Assembly: GCF_000708755.2 (NCBI RefSeq)
Contig: NZ_JGVU02000001.1
Coordinates: 124,001 to 188,000, forward strand
Reading direction: 5' to 3'
From: Metabacillus indicus LMG 22858
GTDB lineage: Bacteria; Bacillota; Bacilli; Bacillales; Bacillaceae
DNA length: 64,000 bases
Of this stretch, positions 8,740 through 16,697 are shown piece by piece; the stretch's first letter is position 1, and the number at the start of each line of letters is the position of its first letter. Position numbers and translations under genes: made by a program. The notes under the pieces are model-generated. The model saw only the letters and a program-made list of their open reading frames with translations. It made no database searches and was not told the origin of the DNA.

Positions 8740-9597
8740 ATGCCATCATGGATAGGAGCGATTCAAAACGCGATTGATTACATGGAAGACCATATGCTTG
8801 AAGAGATTGCCATTGAAGATATTGCGGCTGCCGCCAATGCATCAGTCTTTCACTTTCAGCGGACGTTTGCCCTTTTGACAGACTCTTCAGTCGGCGAATA
8901 TATCCGGCGCAGAAGGCTGACTCTGGCAGCACACGAACTTGCACACAGCAGCACAAAAGTCATTGAGCTTGCTTTGAAATATGGCTATGACACTCCTGAA
9001 TCGTTTGCTAAGGCTTTCAGAAGGCAGCACGGAATTTCCCCGAGCGAAGCTAAAAAAGCCTCATGCTGTTTTACAAGCTACAGCCGCCTGGTAATTCAGG
9101 TGAGTTTGAAAGGAGCAGATCCGATGAAGTACAGAGTGGAAGAAAGAGAGAGTTTTCCTGTTATAGGGGTAAAGAGAAGCTTTTCCTGTGCAAATGGGGA
9201 GAATCTGATTGGTATTCCGCAATTGTGGAAAGACATTCATGAGAACGGAACCAATGACAGGCTGCTTGCGCTGAATAACGGCGGTATTAAAGGGATCATG
9301 GGAATATGTGAACCGGGTCCTGACAGTATGATGACGTATTGGGCTGCATGCAGCTACAGCGGCGAAACTCCGGAAGGACTTGCTTCAACGACGGTCCCTG
9401 CTTCAAAGTGGGTGATCTTTGAAGTAAGAGGCGCGATGCCCGATGCGATGCAGGAGGCGTGGAAAAAAATCTATTCAGAGTGGTTTCCGGCAAGCGGCTA
9501 TGAACATGCAGGAACCCCGGATCTTGAAGTTTATACAGAAGCTGATGCATACAGCAGCGACTATTATTCAGAAATTTGGATTCCGGTAAAAAAGTAA
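8740..9597 (+). CDS. AraC-family regulator with GyrI-like effector domain
   Basis: The 285-residue protein pairs an N-terminal AraC double helix-turn-helix (residues ~5-105, with IEDIAAAANASVFHFQRTFA and VIELALKYGYDTPESFAKAF) with a C-terminal GyrI-like/effector-binding domain (from about 125, MKYRVEERESFPVIGVKRSF). This order is typical of SoxS/Rob-like regulators that sense small hydrophobic molecules. AGGAGGTGA lies directly before the ATG at 8740; an in-frame GTG at 8731 is part of that site. It is followed by a terminator, so it is monocistronic. Confidence 0.88.
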   Translation: MPSWIGAIQNAIDYMEDHMLEEIAIEDIAAAANASVFHFQRTFALLTDSSVGEYIRRRRLTLAAHELAHSSTKVIELALKYGYDTPESFAKAFRRQHGISPSEAKKASCCFTSYSRLVIQVSLKGADPMKYRVEERESFPVIGVKRSFSCANGENLIGIPQLWKDIHENGTNDRLLALNNGGIKGIMGICEPGPDSMMTYWAACSYSGETPEGLASTTVPASKWVIFEVRGAMPDAMQEAWKKIYSEWFPASGYEHAGTPDLEVYTEADAYSSDYYSEIWIPVKK

Positions 9598-9605
9598 GGC
9601 ATGAC

Positions 9606-9632
9606 AAAAAACACTCTTAATGAGTGTTTTTT
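9606..9632. terminator. Bidirectional terminator between convergent genes
   Basis: AAAAAACACTC and GAGTGTTTTTT form a stem with A- and T-runs on both sides. It can end the AraC gene on the left and the small repeat-protein gene on the right. Confidence 0.8.
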
Positions 9633-9675
9633 GCGTTTTGACGAAAAGGCGGGATAACCTTATTTTGATGAATGG

Positions 9676-10014
9676 TTAGTTTTCAAACCATCTTTGCCAT
9701 AATTTTGGCTTTGGAGAATCTTCAAGGCCTGCCGCAGCCGCAGCCACAGTTTCTGCAGCCTGCTCAGCGAGCGGTTCCAGTACACCAGGATCACCTTGAC
9801 TGCCAATGTCTACAATAGCGCTCAGCTGGTTGGCATTTTTGCCGTTTGCCCCTGCAATCTGACCTCCCTGATTTGCATTCTGCCCCTGATTTCCTGAGAT
9901 TTGACCGCCGCCTTCTGCTTTTACCTTGTTTGCAGCAAAGCTTCCCCCAGTCGCAGTGACAATATTAATGTCTTTAACAGAGACTTTTACATTGACTTTT
10001 ACTTTAATGCTCAA
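9676..10014 (-). CDS. Small Gly/Asn/Gln-repeat protein of unknown function
   Basis: I do not recognise a family. The 112-residue protein has three zones. Residues 2-19 alternate Val/Ile with Lys/Asp like a single amphipathic beta strand. Residues 36-63 are two 14-residue repeats, GGQISGNQGQNANQ and GGQIAGANGKNANQ. The C-terminus is Ala-rich (85-95) and ends in KLWQRWFEN. No signal peptide or membrane segment is visible. Start is TTG at 10014 with a strong AAGGAGGG 6 nt away. Low-complexity repeats of this sort occur in self-assembling or surface proteins, but no function is assigned. Confidence 0.7.
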   Translation of the reverse strand: MSIKVKVNVKVSVKDINIVTATGGSFAANKVKAEGGGQISGNQGQNANQGGQIAGANGKNANQLSAIVDIGSQGDPGVLEPLAEQAAETVAAAAAGLEDSPKPKLWQRWFEN

Positions 10015-10274
10015 TGTTTTCCCTCCTTTATGTTTTGTTAGTACATGTTATGTACATGCTTGAGATTCCGATTATGTTCTTGTCCACGTATAGATAACCA
10101 TTTTTACAGAATTCGACATTTTTCTTGGTGGAGACAGCCGGACATATGAAAAATGAATGTTTATACATGATTAAGATGGTAATATTTTTTGAAGTGAATT
10201 GGCATAAATGGTTTGAGATTCTAACTAAAACGTACTATCCTTAATAAAAGAATATTGTTTTGGAAGGGAGAACC

Positions 10275-11123
10275 ATGCAAACAAAAAACAATTTAGTAGA
10301 AACCCTGAAAAAAATAAATGAAAAAGTAATAGATGAAAAACAAGTTCTAATTAACGCAATAAAAAAAGAAAGAACGATTAAATATCCGAACAGCATTCAA
10401 TCAAACAGCACAGAAGTTGCGGAGTGGAGAAACAAGCTGATTGATGTTTATGCAGAATCGTTAACACTTCCAAAAGAGAATGCAGTGGGTCTGATTAATA
10501 ATTGGGGAAGAGAGACGGCTAATCTTCTGGTTACGATTCAGTTTCCCCTTGATCTTGCTGTTGAGGAGATCAGGTTCTACAGGGATCTTATCGGAGAAAT
10601 GATCAAGGATCAGGCTTCAGCAGACAATCTTTCTTTAGATGAGTTTTATTTGCTGCTTTCGGCGTTTGATTATGTAGTGGACCACGCTATCCATTTAATC
10701 AGCGTTTTTTACATGAAGAGCTATTCAGCCAACATTGATTCTGCTAAAAGTGCGGTAGATGAATTATCTGTGCCGATTGTGAATGTTTCTGAAAAAACAG
10801 GCGTTCTTCCGCTGATAGGAGATCTTGATACACAGCGTGCCCAGGTGTTAATGGACGTTGCTTTAACAAAGAGCGCTGAGTGCGGCTATGAATATTTGAT
10901 CATTGATTTATCAGGTGTTCCGGTTATCGATACAATGGTTGCCAATCAAATCTTCAAAGTGCTCGATGCCCTCTCACTTCTTGGCGTTGATACAAAACTC
11001 AGCGGAATCCGCCCTGAGATTGCTCAGACAATGACAAGTCTGGGACTTGATTTCAAAGGAACAGAATCATATTCAAGCCTCCATCTGGCACTGAAATCGA
11101 TTGGTTTTGAACAGGTGAACTGA
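10275..11123 (+). CDS. RsbR-family stressosome protein (STAS domain)
   Basis: The 282-residue protein has a non-haem-globin-like helical N-terminal domain (about 1-155) and a C-terminal STAS domain (about 165-278). Both threonine phosphorylation sites of RsbR proteins are conserved in context, VIDTMVANQIF and IRPEIAQTMTSLG. RsbR paralogues form the stressosome core with RsbS and RsbT and control sigma-B activation. It is an orphan paralogue here, with no rsbS, rsbT or rsbU nearby. A sigma-B-like GTTTAT with GGTAAT 13 bp downstream lies at 10159-10183, but the -10 match is poor. ATG 10275 follows AAGGGAG. Confidence 0.88.
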   Translation: MQTKNNLVETLKKINEKVIDEKQVLINAIKKERTIKYPNSIQSNSTEVAEWRNKLIDVYAESLTLPKENAVGLINNWGRETANLLVTIQFPLDLAVEEIRFYRDLIGEMIKDQASADNLSLDEFYLLLSAFDYVVDHAIHLISVFYMKSYSANIDSAKSAVDELSVPIVNVSEKTGVLPLIGDLDTQRAQVLMDVALTKSAECGYEYLIIDLSGVPVIDTMVANQIFKVLDALSLLGVDTKLSGIRPEIAQTMTSLGLDFKGTESYSSLHLALKSIGFEQVN

Positions 11124-11157
11124 AAAAATGGCATCTCTTTACAGAGGTGCCATTTTT
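11124..11157 (+). terminator. Intrinsic terminator after the RsbR paralogue
   Basis: AAAATGGCA and TGCCATTTTT arms frame an inner CTCT/AGAG stem, with a T-run after it. Confidence 0.8.
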
Positions 11158-11229
11158 ATAATGACGTTTTAAAAGATGATACAAAGGGAAGAATTTTATC
11201 AAAAAAGCTTCACGAGAGGAGCAGCCGTT

Positions 11230-11847
11230 TTGGAAAACTGGATTACAGATTTTATGGAGCAATACGGATATTTTGGCATATTTCTGATGATTGCTCTTGA
11301 AAATATTTTCCCTCCCATTCCTTCTGAGGTCGTTTTGCCTTTTGGAGGATTTATGACAACCAATTCGGATTTGACTATTCCGGGTGTTATCCTTGCTGCT
11401 ACAGTAGGATCTGTTGTCGGTGCGGTCATTCTGTTTTGGATCGGCCTTCAGCTTGACGTTGAGCGCCTTGAAAAAATCATCGACAAGTGGGGGCATATCC
11501 TCCGGGTAAAGAAAAAAGATGTACACCGGGCAGATGCCTGGTTTGACAAGTACGGCATTTGGACCGTTTTTTTCTGCCGGATGGTTCCTCTGCTCCGAAG
11601 TCTTATTTCCATTCCGGCCGGTATGTCCAATATGAACTTTGTAAAGTTTCTGCTCTTTACGACTGCCGGAACCCTGATCTGGAACATAGCCCTTGTGCTG
11701 CTTGGAGCATCCTTAGGCGAAGCATGGCCGAAGATCAATGATTACGTAGGTGTTTATTCATCCGTGATCTACGCTGTGCTCGGAGTCGCAGCCGTTGCGG
11801 TGATCATTTGGTTTGTGCGCAAAAGAATGACAAATCGGACGAGTTAA
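11230..11847 (+). CDS. DedA-family membrane protein
   Basis: The 205-residue protein is a DedA/VTT-type membrane protein. It has the N-terminal re-entrant segment ENIFPPIPSEVVLPFGGFM (about residues 21-39), FCRMVPLLRSLISIPAGMSNM (about 116-136) and about four membrane helices. DedA proteins scramble or transport lipids such as undecaprenyl phosphate and phosphatidylethanolamine; the substrate of this one is unknown. TTG 11230 is preferred because GAGAGGAG lies 8 nt upstream; an ATG at 11176 has no comparable site and would add 18 residues. It is monocistronic between two terminators. Confidence 0.82.
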   Translation: MENWITDFMEQYGYFGIFLMIALENIFPPIPSEVVLPFGGFMTTNSDLTIPGVILAATVGSVVGAVILFWIGLQLDVERLEKIIDKWGHILRVKKKDVHRADAWFDKYGIWTVFFCRMVPLLRSLISIPAGMSNMNFVKFLLFTTAGTLIWNIALVLLGASLGEAWPKINDYVGVYSSVIYAVLGVAAVAVIIWFVRKRMTNRTS

Positions 11848-11851
11848 CAGG

Positions 11852-11886
11852 AAAAGCCAGATCCATTGCGGATCTGGCTTTTTTTA
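11852..11886 (+). terminator. Intrinsic terminator after dedA
   Basis: AGCCAGATCC and GGATCTGGCT pair around a 5-nt loop, then seven T. Confidence 0.85.
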
Positions 11887-11919
11887 GACGGGTCTAAACG
11901 GGCGGTTCCGCATTTCAGG

Positions 11920-13092
11920 TCAGGCAGCCGTTCTTTCCTCAACATAAGTCTCTTTAAATTTATTCATCATGGAAATATTCACAAGCATGCCGGCTGCTAT
12001 GCAAAGCAGGATGAGGGAGGAGCCCCCGTAGCTGACAAAAGGAAGAGTCACGCCGGTAATCGGAAGAAGCCCTGCTACGGCACCGAGGTTAATGACAGAC
12101 TGAATGCCAATCATCGAAGAAATTCCGATGGCAAGCAGCGAACCGAATGGATCTTTGCACGATCTGCTTATCAAGAATCCCTTTAACACAATAAAAGCAA
12201 GTAGTCCAATAACAATCATCACTCCAATTATCCCTAACTCTTCGCTGATGACCGCCATGATGAAGTCAGTATGGCTCTCAGGGAGATATCCGTATTTTTG
12301 GATGCTGTTACCAAGACCAAGTCCTGCAACGCCTCCGCTGCTGATGGCAAAATAGGAGCTGACAAGCTGATAGCCGGAATCGGCCATATTTTCAAAAGGA
12401 TCCATAAACCCAGTAAACCTTGAAATCCTTTCGGGTGAAAACACGTCTGCCAGTTTATCCGACACATATAAAAGCAAAAGTCCGAGACCTGCAGCCGCAA
12501 TGGAAAATACGAAAAGTCTCATAAAACTTCTAAGCGTCATTCCCGAGCACAGAAGAACAATGAATGCGTTCAGAAGAAGGATCAGGGCTGTTCCAAAATC
12601 AGGCTGAATCAGGATAAGAACAAAGACAATCACGACAAAAATGACGGGGGGCAGAATCGCATGCCCGAAATCATCCATGTACCGCTGTTTTTTAGCAAGC
12701 AGGGCAGAAAGGTAAATGATGACCCACATCTTGGCAAATTCAGCAGGCTGAACGGCCATTCCTCCAAGCTTGATCCAGCTCTGGGCGTTGCCGGCCGTAT
12801 GTCCGAAAACAAAAACAACGAGCAAAGACCCGATGGTTCCATAGAATAAAAACTTGATGATGCTTTTCTGGAGAAACAGCTTATAAGGAATGAATGCTGT
12901 AACGATAAAAGCGGCCGTTCCGATAAAAAGAGACAGACTCTGCTTTTGAAAGAAATAGCTGCTCGTAACTTCGTACCGCAGGATGGATGTAATCATACTT
13001 GAACTGTATACCATGACAAGGCCGAAGGCACTCAGCGCGAATACAGCGGCAATCAGGGAATAATCGTAGGATTTTACTATTCTGATGAACAT
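11920..13092 (-). CDS. ftsW: FtsW, SEDS peptidoglycan polymerase for division
   Basis: The 390-residue SEDS protein has about ten membrane helices. It closely matches Bacillus FtsW from the start (VKSYDYSLI, GLVMVYSSSMIT) and contains the family motifs AQSWIKLGGMAVQPAEFAK, IQPDFGTA and LPFVSYGGSS. The conserved Asp region lies in IQPDFGTALILL and the large extracellular loop contains PESHTDFIMAVI. FtsW polymerises lipid II at the septum with a class B PBP. The ATG at 13092 has AAGGAG 7 nt upstream; the frame is open another 66 bp but without a site. In B. subtilis ftsW lies beside pycA; that neighbour is absent here. Confidence 0.87.
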   Translation of the reverse strand: MFIRIVKSYDYSLIAAVFALSAFGLVMVYSSSMITSILRYEVTSSYFFQKQSLSLFIGTAAFIVTAFIPYKLFLQKSIIKFLFYGTIGSLLVVFVFGHTAGNAQSWIKLGGMAVQPAEFAKMWVIIYLSALLAKKQRYMDDFGHAILPPVIFVVIVFVLILIQPDFGTALILLLNAFIVLLCSGMTLRSFMRLFVFSIAAAGLGLLLLYVSDKLADVFSPERISRFTGFMDPFENMADSGYQLVSSYFAISSGGVAGLGLGNSIQKYGYLPESHTDFIMAVISEELGIIGVMIVIGLLAFIVLKGFLISRSCKDPFGSLLAIGISSMIGIQSVINLGAVAGLLPITGVTLPFVSYGGSSLILLCIAAGMLVNISMMNKFKETYVEERTAA

Positions 13093-13335
13093 GGTGCAGC
13101 TCCTTAAGGTTTCATAATGACCAAGATTGTATACCCAAAAACGTTCTGTCACTAACAAGTTTTAAGAAAAAAAGTGATCCTTCTTTTGTATCGGCACGGT
13201 GGAACAGCATTTAAGGTAATTGTAAGGAATGCAAACAATTAAATAGGAATTTTTGTAATCATAGACAGGTTTATGGATTTTCTTTCGATTTTCAGTAAGG
13301 CTGAAACCTTGTTATATAACACATTTGAGCACTTA

Positions 13336-13344
13336 TGGTATACT
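13336..13344 (+). promoter_or_regulatory. Extended -10 promoter of the acyl-CoA ligase gene
   Basis: TGGTATACT at 13336-13344 is a textbook extended -10 element. No good -35 is visible 17 bp upstream, which is normal for extended -10 promoters. Confidence 0.5.
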
Positions 13345-13353
13345 AGCAGTGTA

Positions 13354-13368
13354 AAATATTGAATATTT
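13354..13368. promoter_or_regulatory. Palindromic operator-like site
   Basis: AAATATT-G-AATATTT is a perfect 15-bp palindrome placed about where transcription from the extended -10 would begin, as expected for a repressor site. It does not resemble the Bacillus FadR consensus. Confidence 0.35.
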
Positions 13369-13388
13369 CGACAAAGGGGATGCGGACG

Positions 13389-14978
13389 ATGAAGGTGCCT
13401 TTGCTGCTGACAGATTTTCTGGATCGGGCTGTAAAGCTTTACGGGGGGAAGACAGCCATCATTGATGATGGGAAAGAGTTTACATATGCACAGGTTGGAG
13501 AGAGGGTAAACCGGCTTTCACGGGGACTTGCAGATTTAGGGGTGCAAAAAGGGGACCGGGTTGCGTATCTTGCGCCGAATTCATCTGAGATGTACGAAGG
13601 TTTTTATGGTGTCTTGCAGCTTGGGGCTGTGATGGTGCCTCTGAATACACGGCTGATTCCGGATGATTATGTGTACATTTTAAATCACAGTGAAACAAAA
13701 GTATTGTTTGTTGATCAAGAATTATATGCTCAAATTGAACCAGTCCGGGACCAATTGAAAACGGTTAAATCCATTCTTGTCCACGGGCTTGAAACCGGGA
13801 ATGACAATACGTTTGCTTATGAGGAATGGCTCAGTTTATATGAGAGCAGCGATATCGGCCGCCCGGAAATGGATGAAGAGGACCTCGCCACTCTTTTATA
13901 CACAAGCGGAACGACCGGCAAACCTAAAGGTGTCATGCTGACTCACCGCAGTAATTACCTGCATGCGCTGACCTCTATGCATCATCTCAGAGTGTCGGAC
14001 AGAGATGTGCTGCTGCACGTGCTCCCGATGTTTCATGTTAACGGGTGGGGATCTCCTTTTTACTACACGGCAAATGGGGCAGTACAGGTTTGCCTGCGGA
14101 AAGTACAGCCCGCAGACATTTTCAAAAAGATCAATGCCTATGGTGTAACGGTCATGCATATGGCACCGACGGTCTTAAACAGCCTGCTGCAGTATGCAGA
14201 TGCTCATGGCTATGAAAAACAGGCGCAGGAAATGAGAATTGTTGTCGCAGGCTCTGCTCCTCCTCCTGCTTTTGTCAAAAGAGTGGAAGAAGAGCTGCAG
14301 TGGGAATTTATCCAGGTGTATGGCATGACGGAGGCTTCACCGCTCATTACTACGTCCATCATCCGGGATACTCAAAAGCACTTGGAGCCTGAAGCAAAAT
14401 ACCGTTTGAAAGCAAAAGCGGGCTATGCGTTTATAGGCAGTGACGTGCGTGTATTTACCGAGACCGGTGAAGAAGTGCAGCACAATGGCCGTGTGATCGG
14501 TGAAGTGGCAGTCCGCGGAAACGGCGTCATGGAAGGGTACTGGAACAACCCGGAAGGAACGGCTGAAGTCATCCGTGACGGCTGGTATTTTACAGGGGAT
14601 ATGGCAGTGGTTGATGAAGAAGGCAATATTGAAATTGCCGACAGGAAAAAAGACATCATCATAAGCGGAGGCGAAAACATTTCGTCGATTGAAGTAGAAG
14701 GCGTCTTATATGATCATCCTGCCGTGCAGGAAGCTGCCGTTATCTCTGTGCCTCACGAAAAGTGGGGAGAAACGCCGCTTGCCATCGTCGTCATTAAAGA
14801 AGGGCTTCTCACAAGTGAAGAAGAGCTGATTGCCTTCTCACGCAGCAAACTGGCTCACTTCAAGGCGCCTACGAGAGTCATATTTGCAGACGAGCTCCCT
14901 AAAACCGCCTCAGGAAAAATTCAAAAAGTGCATCTGAGGAAGGAATTTTGGAGAGAAAAAGAGAAATTTGTCAATTGA
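13389..14978 (+). CDS. Acyl-CoA synthetase (AMP-forming fatty-acid CoA ligase)
   Basis: The 529-residue adenylate-forming enzyme activates a carboxylic acid with ATP and joins it to CoA. Motifs in order: the phosphate loop YTSGTTGKPKGVMLTH near residue 170-185, VYGMTEASP near 312-320, the ADP-forming aspartate YFTGDMAV near 400, and the hinge/C-domain segments DRKKDIIISGGENISS and the catalytic Lys in LPKTASGKIQKV near the C-terminus. It belongs with medium/long-chain fatty acyl-CoA ligases. ATG 13389 follows AAAGGGGA at 8 nt; an upstream in-frame ATG overlaps the promoter palindrome region. Confidence 0.88.
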   Translation: MKVPLLLTDFLDRAVKLYGGKTAIIDDGKEFTYAQVGERVNRLSRGLADLGVQKGDRVAYLAPNSSEMYEGFYGVLQLGAVMVPLNTRLIPDDYVYILNHSETKVLFVDQELYAQIEPVRDQLKTVKSILVHGLETGNDNTFAYEEWLSLYESSDIGRPEMDEEDLATLLYTSGTTGKPKGVMLTHRSNYLHALTSMHHLRVSDRDVLLHVLPMFHVNGWGSPFYYTANGAVQVCLRKVQPADIFKKINAYGVTVMHMAPTVLNSLLQYADAHGYEKQAQEMRIVVAGSAPPPAFVKRVEEELQWEFIQVYGMTEASPLITTSIIRDTQKHLEPEAKYRLKAKAGYAFIGSDVRVFTETGEEVQHNGRVIGEVAVRGNGVMEGYWNNPEGTAEVIRDGWYFTGDMAVVDEEGNIEIADRKKDIIISGGENISSIEVEGVLYDHPAVQEAAVISVPHEKWGETPLAIVVIKEGLLTSEEELIAFSRSKLAHFKAPTRVIFADELPKTASGKIQKVHLRKEFWREKEKFVN

Positions 14979-14985
14979 GACATCC

Positions 14986-15012
14986 AAGAACTAGGGAAGC
15001 CTGGTTCTTTTT
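14986..15012 (+). terminator. Terminator between acyl-CoA ligase and NAT-like gene
   Basis: AGAACTAGG pairs with CCTGGTTCT (one G-T pair) around GAAG and is followed by TTTTC. The AGGAGG of the next gene starts immediately after the T-run, so leak-through here would set expression of the next two genes. Confidence 0.6.
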
Positions 15013-15025
15013 CAGGAGGAAAAAA

Positions 15026-15775
15026 ATGAAAGCACCGAACGAAATTATACAAGTATGGAGAAAATTTGACGGTTTTCCGATGGAAACACTCACCAAGGTC
15101 TGGCATAACAGGAAGTCAGGCCGGAAAAAACAGCGATCCCTTTCAGAGATGAAAGAACACAGGGAGCAGTACGGCATCTCAGGCAATTGCTTTGATTTGT
15201 CCATATGGCTGCTTGATGAATTCGACAGGGCGGGAATTGAAGCGTATCCGATTGGCCTTGACCACGGTGCGGTGATAGCACGCGATCAAAATGGAAGACG
15301 CTTCCTGTGTGACCTCGGGGATCAGTGGCTCATGCCGATTTTAATAGACACGGATGACGAACAGTTCACAAATGCACGATTGAAAGAGCTTTTTCCGGGT
15401 GCAGAAATATCAGCGGAGCCTGCGGGTGAAGATCTGAAAATCACCTATCATCGCCCGAACGGAAAATACTCATCCCAGATCTATCAGACGGCGCCGCTTG
15501 ACCGGAAGGAGTTTCTTGCTGCAGCCGAGCATTCCCAAAATACCATTCACCCTAAGCCGCTCGTTGAGACACGCGTGCAGCTGCCCGGAGAAACCGCACA
15601 CTGGGAGTTTTATGACTGGAGGAGCTTCTTAAGCACAAACTCCGGTCTGGTGCATGACAGGGATGCAGATTCCCTTGAAGAATGGACAGACAGAATTTGC
15701 GCAAAAACCGGGTATGATGAGGCATTCGTGACAGAGGCCCTCTCAATCTATGAAAAAATGACAGGAGAACTATAA
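15026..15775 (+). CDS. NAT/transglutaminase-like cysteine protein
   Basis: The 249-residue protein is not a clear member of a named family, but it carries a Cys-His-Asp series in the order and spacing of arylamine N-acetyltransferases and transglutaminase folds: GNCFDLSIWLL with Cys55, GLDHGAVIA with His80 and FLCDLGDQW with Asp96/Asp99. The length fits a NAT-type fold (about 250-280). An acyl transfer or amide hydrolysis role is therefore an inference from the triad. AGGAGG 7 nt upstream fixes the ATG. Its stop overlaps the Nudix start by one base, so the two are coupled. Confidence 0.6.
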   Translation: MKAPNEIIQVWRKFDGFPMETLTKVWHNRKSGRKKQRSLSEMKEHREQYGISGNCFDLSIWLLDEFDRAGIEAYPIGLDHGAVIARDQNGRRFLCDLGDQWLMPILIDTDDEQFTNARLKELFPGAEISAEPAGEDLKITYHRPNGKYSSQIYQTAPLDRKEFLAAAEHSQNTIHPKPLVETRVQLPGETAHWEFYDWRSFLSTNSGLVHDRDADSLEEWTDRICAKTGYDEAFVTEALSIYEKMTGEL

Positions 15776-16407
15776 TGGAACAGGAACTGCTTCGCATATT
15801 TAATGAAAATAGAGAGCCAGTGGGTACAGCCCCGCGGGAAGAAATACATAGAAAAGGCTATTGGCATGAAACCTTTCACTGCTGGTTTGCTAAAGAAGAG
15901 AACGGGAAAATCTTTCTTTATTTTCAGCTTCGAAGCGCAAATAAAAAAGATTATCCAGGCATGCTCGATATTACAGCCGCCGGACATTTGCTGGCAGATG
16001 AATCTGTGAGGGACGGCATTAGAGAGGTCGAGGAAGAAATCGGTGTTAAACTGATGTTTTCAGAGCTGAAATTGCTGGATATCATTGATTATTCTGTTAC
16101 AACGGGTGAACTCCGCGACAATGAAATTGCCCATGTTTTTTTATATCCGTTTCATGGAACTAGCTCTGACTTTGTTCTGCAGAAAGAAGAAGTATCAGGG
16201 ATTTACAGAACAGAACTGACCGCTTTTAAAGAGCTTATTGAAGGAGTCAGAAAAGACATTGTCATAGATGGGTTTGAAGAGGACTCAGATGATAACCGGT
16301 GCGTCAAACAAATGACTGCAGGGATGGAACGGTTTGTTCCGCATGAAGATTCATATTATAAGAAGGTTTTAGCTTTGATTGAGCAAAAAATGGCTGGTGT
16401 TCTTTGA
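15775..16407 (+). CDS. Nudix hydrolase
   Basis: The 210-residue protein has a complete Nudix box at residues 70-91 (G-x5-E-x7-R-E-V-x-E-E-x-G-V; GHLL…REVEEEIGV). The flanking WHETFHCWFAKEENGKIFLYFQLR resembles the IPP-isomerase-like Nudix branch, whose members hydrolyse nucleotide diphosphate derivatives; the substrate is not known. The overlap ATAATG with the preceding NAT-like gene suggests coupled translation and a joint role. Confidence 0.88.
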   Translation: MEQELLRIFNENREPVGTAPREEIHRKGYWHETFHCWFAKEENGKIFLYFQLRSANKKDYPGMLDITAAGHLLADESVRDGIREVEEEIGVKLMFSELKLLDIIDYSVTTGELRDNEIAHVFLYPFHGTSSDFVLQKEEVSGIYRTELTAFKELIEGVRKDIVIDGFEEDSDDNRCVKQMTAGMERFVPHEDSYYKKVLALIEQKMAGVL

Positions 16408-16455
16408 AACTTTTTATCCTGAATATTCGTATGTAATGATAGGAGGTGCATGAAG

Positions 16456-16656
16456 ATGATTCCAATGTGGGCTGTCATACTAAGTGTAGTGATTCCGGCC
16501 ATTCCGGTGTTTTATTTTGGCAGAAAAGTAATGGATCAGCTCTATGATGTGAAGCCGGTTATTTGCCAGGGCTGCGGAACGGCTATTGTTCAGACTCAGA
16601 ATTATATAAATGCCCCCGGTAAAAGAGACTGCGGCAAGTGCGGTACGTCGTACTGA
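16456..16656 (+). CDS. Small membrane-anchored zinc-ribbon protein
   Basis: The 66-residue protein has one N-terminal membrane helix (about residues 3-20) and two CxxC pairs, CQGC and CGKC, about 23 residues apart, which would bind one zinc. ATG 16456 is 9 nt after AGGAGG; an ATG two codons earlier is too close. No function is known. It is 41 bp before the SEDS gene. Confidence 0.7.
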   Translation: MIPMWAVILSVVIPAIPVFYFGRKVMDQLYDVKPVICQGCGTAIVQTQNYINAPGKRDCGKCGTSY

Positions 16657-16697
16657 CAGAATTGTAACAGCTCTACATGCGAAAGGATTTGCAAAGT

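Noticed and set aside
10159-10183. Sigma-B promoter before the RsbR paralogue
   Set aside because: GTTTAT is fine but GGTAAT with a 13-bp spacer is a weak -10; not enough to list as a feature.
11866-12186. 106-codon rightward frame over the 3' end of ftsW
   Set aside because: It starts inside the dedA terminator and runs antisense to conserved FtsW residues.
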